DNA from: DASPXY01 sp038227745
GTDB taxonomy: Bacteria; Planctomycetota; Planctomycetia; Gemmatales; Gemmataceae
Direction: 5' to 3'
Assembly (NCBI GenBank): GCA_038227745.1
Contig: JBBRPS010000413.1
Coordinates: forward strand, 1 to 9,063
DNA length: 9,063 nt
The notes under the pieces are model-generated. The model ran no database searches and had not been told where the DNA came from. It saw only the letters and a list, made by a program, of their open reading frames with translations. Positions within the stretch are counted from its first letter, which is position 1, and each line of letters opens with the position of its first letter. Below are positions 7,072 to 9,063 of this stretch, in pieces. Position numbers and translations under genes: made by a program.

Positions 7072-7407
7072 ATGGAGTGGGAGATCGTCTACTACAGCGA
7101 CGACGTCCAGCAGGCGCTTCTGGAATTCCCCGCCGGCCTCCAGGCCCGATACATTCACCTCACCGAGCGCATGCTCGCCTTCGGCCCGGACCTGGGCATG
7201 CCCCACACGCGGGCCATGGGCAAGGGTCTGTTCGAGTTGCGCTTGAAGTCCAGGGAGGGGATCGGCCGGATTTTCTTCTGCACCCGGGCCACCCGGCGGA
7301 TCATAATGCTCCACGCCTTCGTGAAGAAGGCGGCCAAGACGCCTGCCAGGGAGTTGAAAGTCGCCCGCGAGCGGAGGAGAGAGGTACAAGCCGATGATGA
7401 CGCATAA
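7072..7407 (+). CDS. Type II toxin, RelE/HigB superfamily (phage Gp49-like)
   Basis: 111-aa protein resembling Gp49-like/HigB toxins, which are mostly ribosome-dependent mRNA endonucleases. The family signature is seen in 'GLFELRLKSREGIGRIFF' (52-69) and 'LHAFVKKAAKTPARE' (80-94), with conserved basic residues Arg57, Arg66, His81, Lys85 and Lys86. The N-terminal 'MEWEIVYYSDDVQQALLEFP' gives the usual first strand and helix, and length is normal for the family. It precedes its antitoxin, the HigBA order, and overlaps it by 14 bp. The ATG lies at the predicted transcription start and has no ribosome site, so expression may be leaderless. No disrupting change is seen, so the toxin appears intact. 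Activity is inferred from the family and the partner. Confidence 0.88.
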   Translation: MEWEIVYYSDDVQQALLEFPAGLQARYIHLTERMLAFGPDLGMPHTRAMGKGLFELRLKSREGIGRIFFCTRATRRIIMLHAFVKKAAKTPARELKVARERRREVQADDDA

Positions 7408-7750
7408 GGCATTTGTCAAGAAGATGCTCAAACAGCCGGCCGTCCAGGCGGAGTACGATGTACAGGCGGAGGAGTTCGCCTTGCTGGACGAGTTGCGGAA
7501 GGCGCGGCACCAGGCCGGGCTGACGCAGGCGGAGGTCGCGGCGCGGATGGGCACCAAGACGCCGGCCGTGGCACGGCTGGAGGCAGGCGGCGGCAGTCGT
7601 CGGCACTCGCCGTCGGTCGCGACGCTGCGCAAGTACGCGCAGGCCGTCGGGTGTCGCCTGGAAATTCGGCTACGGACCCGCGACGGGAGGAAGTCTGAGG
7701 CCGAACAAGCCGCTGCAGCCGACCGGGGCCGCGATGCCCGCTCATCCTGA
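7394..7750 (+). CDS. XRE-family helix-turn-helix antitoxin (HigA-like)
   Basis: 118-aa DNA-binding protein expected to neutralise the upstream toxin and repress the operon. An N-terminal segment of about 27 residues ('HKAFVKKMLKQPAVQAEYD', 4-22) precedes an XRE/Cro-type domain at about 28-93. The helix-turn-helix core is 'LTQAEVAARMGTKTPAVARLEAG' (43-65), of which the Thr-Gln-Ala-Glu start and the Leu-Glu near the end are typical. A hydrophilic tail of about 25 residues rich in Glu, Ala and Arg ends the protein. Two ATGs (7394 and 7397) are possible starts, with GA-rich ribosome sites (GGAGG 7373-7377, GAGG 7381-7384) inside the toxin gene. The overlap with the toxin suggests coupled translation. 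Confidence 0.87.
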   Translation: MMTHKAFVKKMLKQPAVQAEYDVQAEEFALLDELRKARHQAGLTQAEVAARMGTKTPAVARLEAGGGSRRHSPSVATLRKYAQAVGCRLEIRLRTRDGRKSEAEQAAAADRGRDARSS

Positions 7751-7764
7751 TCCGCTCTGGTACA

Positions 7765-7780
7765 GACGGAGAAACCCGTC
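7765..7780. terminator. Small hairpin between convergent genes, weak terminator candidate
   Basis: GACGG (7765-7769) pairs with CCGTC (7776-7780) around a 6-nt loop, within the 47 bp that separate the antitoxin stop from the kinase stop. The stem is short and no T-tract follows on either strand, so it is at best a weak bidirectional terminator. Confidence 0.2.
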
Positions 7781-7797
7781 CCTTGAACCGGCGGTTG

Positions 7798-9063
7798 TCA
7801 GCCCGAGGCGCCGGCCGCACCCGCTCGAGCCCGCCGCCGTCTGCCGACCACCACCACCAGCCCCGACAGCACCAGCAGGCCGCCGCCCACCCCGGCCACC
7901 AGCAGGAACGTCCCGCGCAGCCCCTCCTGGACCCGCGCCGCGTCGCGGTCCAGCGGCCGGATGATCTCCAGCACGCCGCGCACGTCGCCCACCTGCCAGT
8001 CCTTTTTAACACTATCCGGGTGGTTGTTGTGGCAATCGAGACACGATTCCGCCATCCGCCGCGCCGTCGCGTAGCGCAGCGACAGGCGGCCCTGGTACTC
8101 CTCGAAGCGGTAGTACGGCTGCTCCGGGTCGCGGCGCAGCTCCGCCAGCGCCGTCTTCTCGAACTCGTCGCGCGCCCCGCCGTCCTTGCGGGCGCGGAAC
8201 GGATAGTCGCTGTACAGCCGGATCTGCACGCCGTTGACGTTCTTGTCGCCGATCTGCTGGCCCAGCTCGATCGTGAACGTCGCCGGCACCGGCACCGACT
8301 TGCGCCGGCCCTCCCAGTCGTGGTACACGCGGATCCCGTCCTTCTTCAGATGGTTGGCAACGCGCGTGTAGTACTGGTTCATCTCGTCGAGGGTGTGGGC
8401 CTGCTGGGCGGCGCTCTCCAGGGCCGTCGAGCGCACCAGCGACTCCGAGAGCCGCGACAGGTGCCACAGGCCCAGCGCCGAGCCGAGCGTGATCGCGACC
8501 AGCAGGCTCGCCGGCAGCGGGTTGCGCCGGCACCAGCGCCACAGCCGCTCCGGCCGCCCCGCGGACCGCGCCAGCACCGCCTCGCCGCTGAGGTGGCGGC
8601 GCAGATCCTCGGCCAGCTCCCCCCCCGTCGCGTAGCGCTGGCGTGGGTCCTTCGCCAGGCATTTCAGACACACCGTCTCCAAATCGTGCGGCAATTTCGC
8701 CCGCAGTGTGCTCGGCGGCAGCGGCTCCTCGTTCATCACCTGCCAGAGAGTGTCGAGGGGGGTAGCGGCCTTGAACGGCGGGCGCCCCGTGAGCAACTCG
8801 TAGAGGATGGCGCCCAGGGCGTACACGTCCGCCGTCGGCCCCACCTCCTTGGCCTTGCCGGCCGCCTGCTCCGGCGCCATGTACGACGGCGTGCCCAGGA
8901 TGTCGCCCGTGCGCGTCTGGCCGTCGTCGCTGTCCAGGCGCTTGGCCAGGCCGAAGTCGGTGATCTTGGGCACGCCGTAGAGCCGCGCCGCCGTCACGTC
9001 GTCGCCGCCGTCCGCCGCCGGCTCGCCCTCCGCGGCCGCCAGAAGGATGTTGGCGGGCTTGAG
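7798..9063 (-). CDS. Hanks-type Ser/Thr kinase with DUF3365/Tll0287-like haem-c sensor domain (5' end outside window)
   Basis: The C-terminal 421 residues are visible and the gene enters from the right edge; residue numbers count from that edge. The kinase part starts within the catalytic loop (LKPANILL, 1-8), has DFG at 36-38 and 'GTPSYMAPEQ' at 57-66, and ends near 160. A membrane segment (about 183-202) leads to an extracytoplasmic domain of about 180 residues resembling DUF3365/Tll0287. This domain contains 'CLDCH' (341-345), a CxxCH site for covalent haem c, followed by 'NNHPDSVKKDWQVGDVRGVLEI'. A second membrane segment (about 385-406) and an Arg-rich tail follow. The likely role is a redox- or gas-responsive receptor kinase that phosphorylates cytoplasmic proteins; the ligand and substrates are unknown. 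About 27 residues separate LKPANILL from DFG, longer than usual, with an acidic insert. The typical planctomycete neighbour of such a kinase domain is a WD40 or TPR domain, so this sensor is unusual. Confidence 0.9.
   Translation of the reverse strand, partial: LKPANILLAAAEGEPAADGGDDVTAARLYGVPKITDFGLAKRLDSDDGQTRTGDILGTPSYMAPEQAAGKAKEVGPTADVYALGAILYELLTGRPPFKAATPLDTLWQVMNEEPLPPSTLRAKLPHDLETVCLKCLAKDPRQRYATGGELAEDLRRHLSGEAVLARSAGRPERLWRWCRRNPLPASLLVAITLGSALGLWHLSRLSESLVRSTALESAAQQAHTLDEMNQYYTRVANHLKKDGIRVYHDWEGRRKSVPVPATFTIELGQQIGDKNVNGVQIRLYSDYPFRARKDGGARDEFEKTALAELRRDPEQPYYRFEEYQGRLSLRYATARRMAESCLDCHNNHPDSVKKDWQVGDVRGVLEIIRPLDRDAARVQEGLRGTFLLVAGVGGGLLVLSGLVVVVGRRRRARAGAAGASG

Noticed and set aside
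6746..7246. 166-codon plus-strand ORF with GTG start
   Set aside because: Its second half is out of frame with both the conserved-looking small ORF and the toxin, and is Arg/Ser-rich. Only its middle part around 6850-6895 may be genuine, as the front of a frameshifted gene.
8012..8671. 219-codon minus-strand ORF inside the kinase gene
   Set aside because: It is a shifted frame of the kinase with Arg/Ala/Gly-rich composition and no motifs.
8995..8997. GTG as start of the kinase gene
   Set aside because: The frame stays open to the right edge and encodes LKPANILL upstream of this codon, so the gene starts outside the window.

Overview
The window is GC-rich bacterial DNA that looks like a planctomycete, probably of the Gemmata/Gemmataceae type. 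That assignment is inferred from gene content. It has a Tat-exported Gfo/Idh/MocA oxidoreductase, long WD40 proteins with the 'SPDGK.LA...LWD.ATGK' pattern and a characteristic helical C-terminal tail, and a membrane-bound Hanks-type Ser/Thr kinase. No 16S rRNA or other marker is present to confirm it.

Layout, left to right. (1) 1-1232, minus strand: most of a Tat-signal NAD(P)-dependent oxidoreductase, running off the left edge. (2) 1233-1541: a divergent intergenic region with a strong inverted repeat in the leader of the oxidoreductase. (3) 1542-6736, plus strand: two tandem paralogous WD40 genes (865 and 866 aa) joined by an ATGA stop/start overlap. Each encodes an N-terminal signal or anchor segment, 14 WD repeats (enough for two seven-bladed propellers) and a helical tail. 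A 116-bp block near their 5' ends is identical except for one base, although the rest of the genes has diverged. (4) 6737-7071: a small, possibly frameshifted ORF of unknown function. (5) 7072-7750, plus strand: a HigB/Gp49-type toxin and an XRE/HigA-type antitoxin overlapping by 14 bp. They are preceded by a good sigma70-like promoter whose predicted transcription start lies at the toxin ATG, with a palindrome covering the -10 element. (6) 7798-9063, minus strand: the C-terminal 421 residues of a Ser/Thr kinase. After the kinase domain and a membrane segment it carries a DUF3365/Tll0287-like extracytoplasmic domain with a CxxCH haem-c motif, then a second membrane segment.

The genes do not form one pathway. 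The two WD40 genes are one transcription unit, the toxin-antitoxin pair is a second, self-contained unit, and the kinase converges on it from the right with only 47 bp between stop codons. The most unusual items are the kinase fused to a c-type haem sensor domain, the apparently leaderless toxin transcript under a palindromic operator, and the patchy near-identity between the WD40 paralogs.
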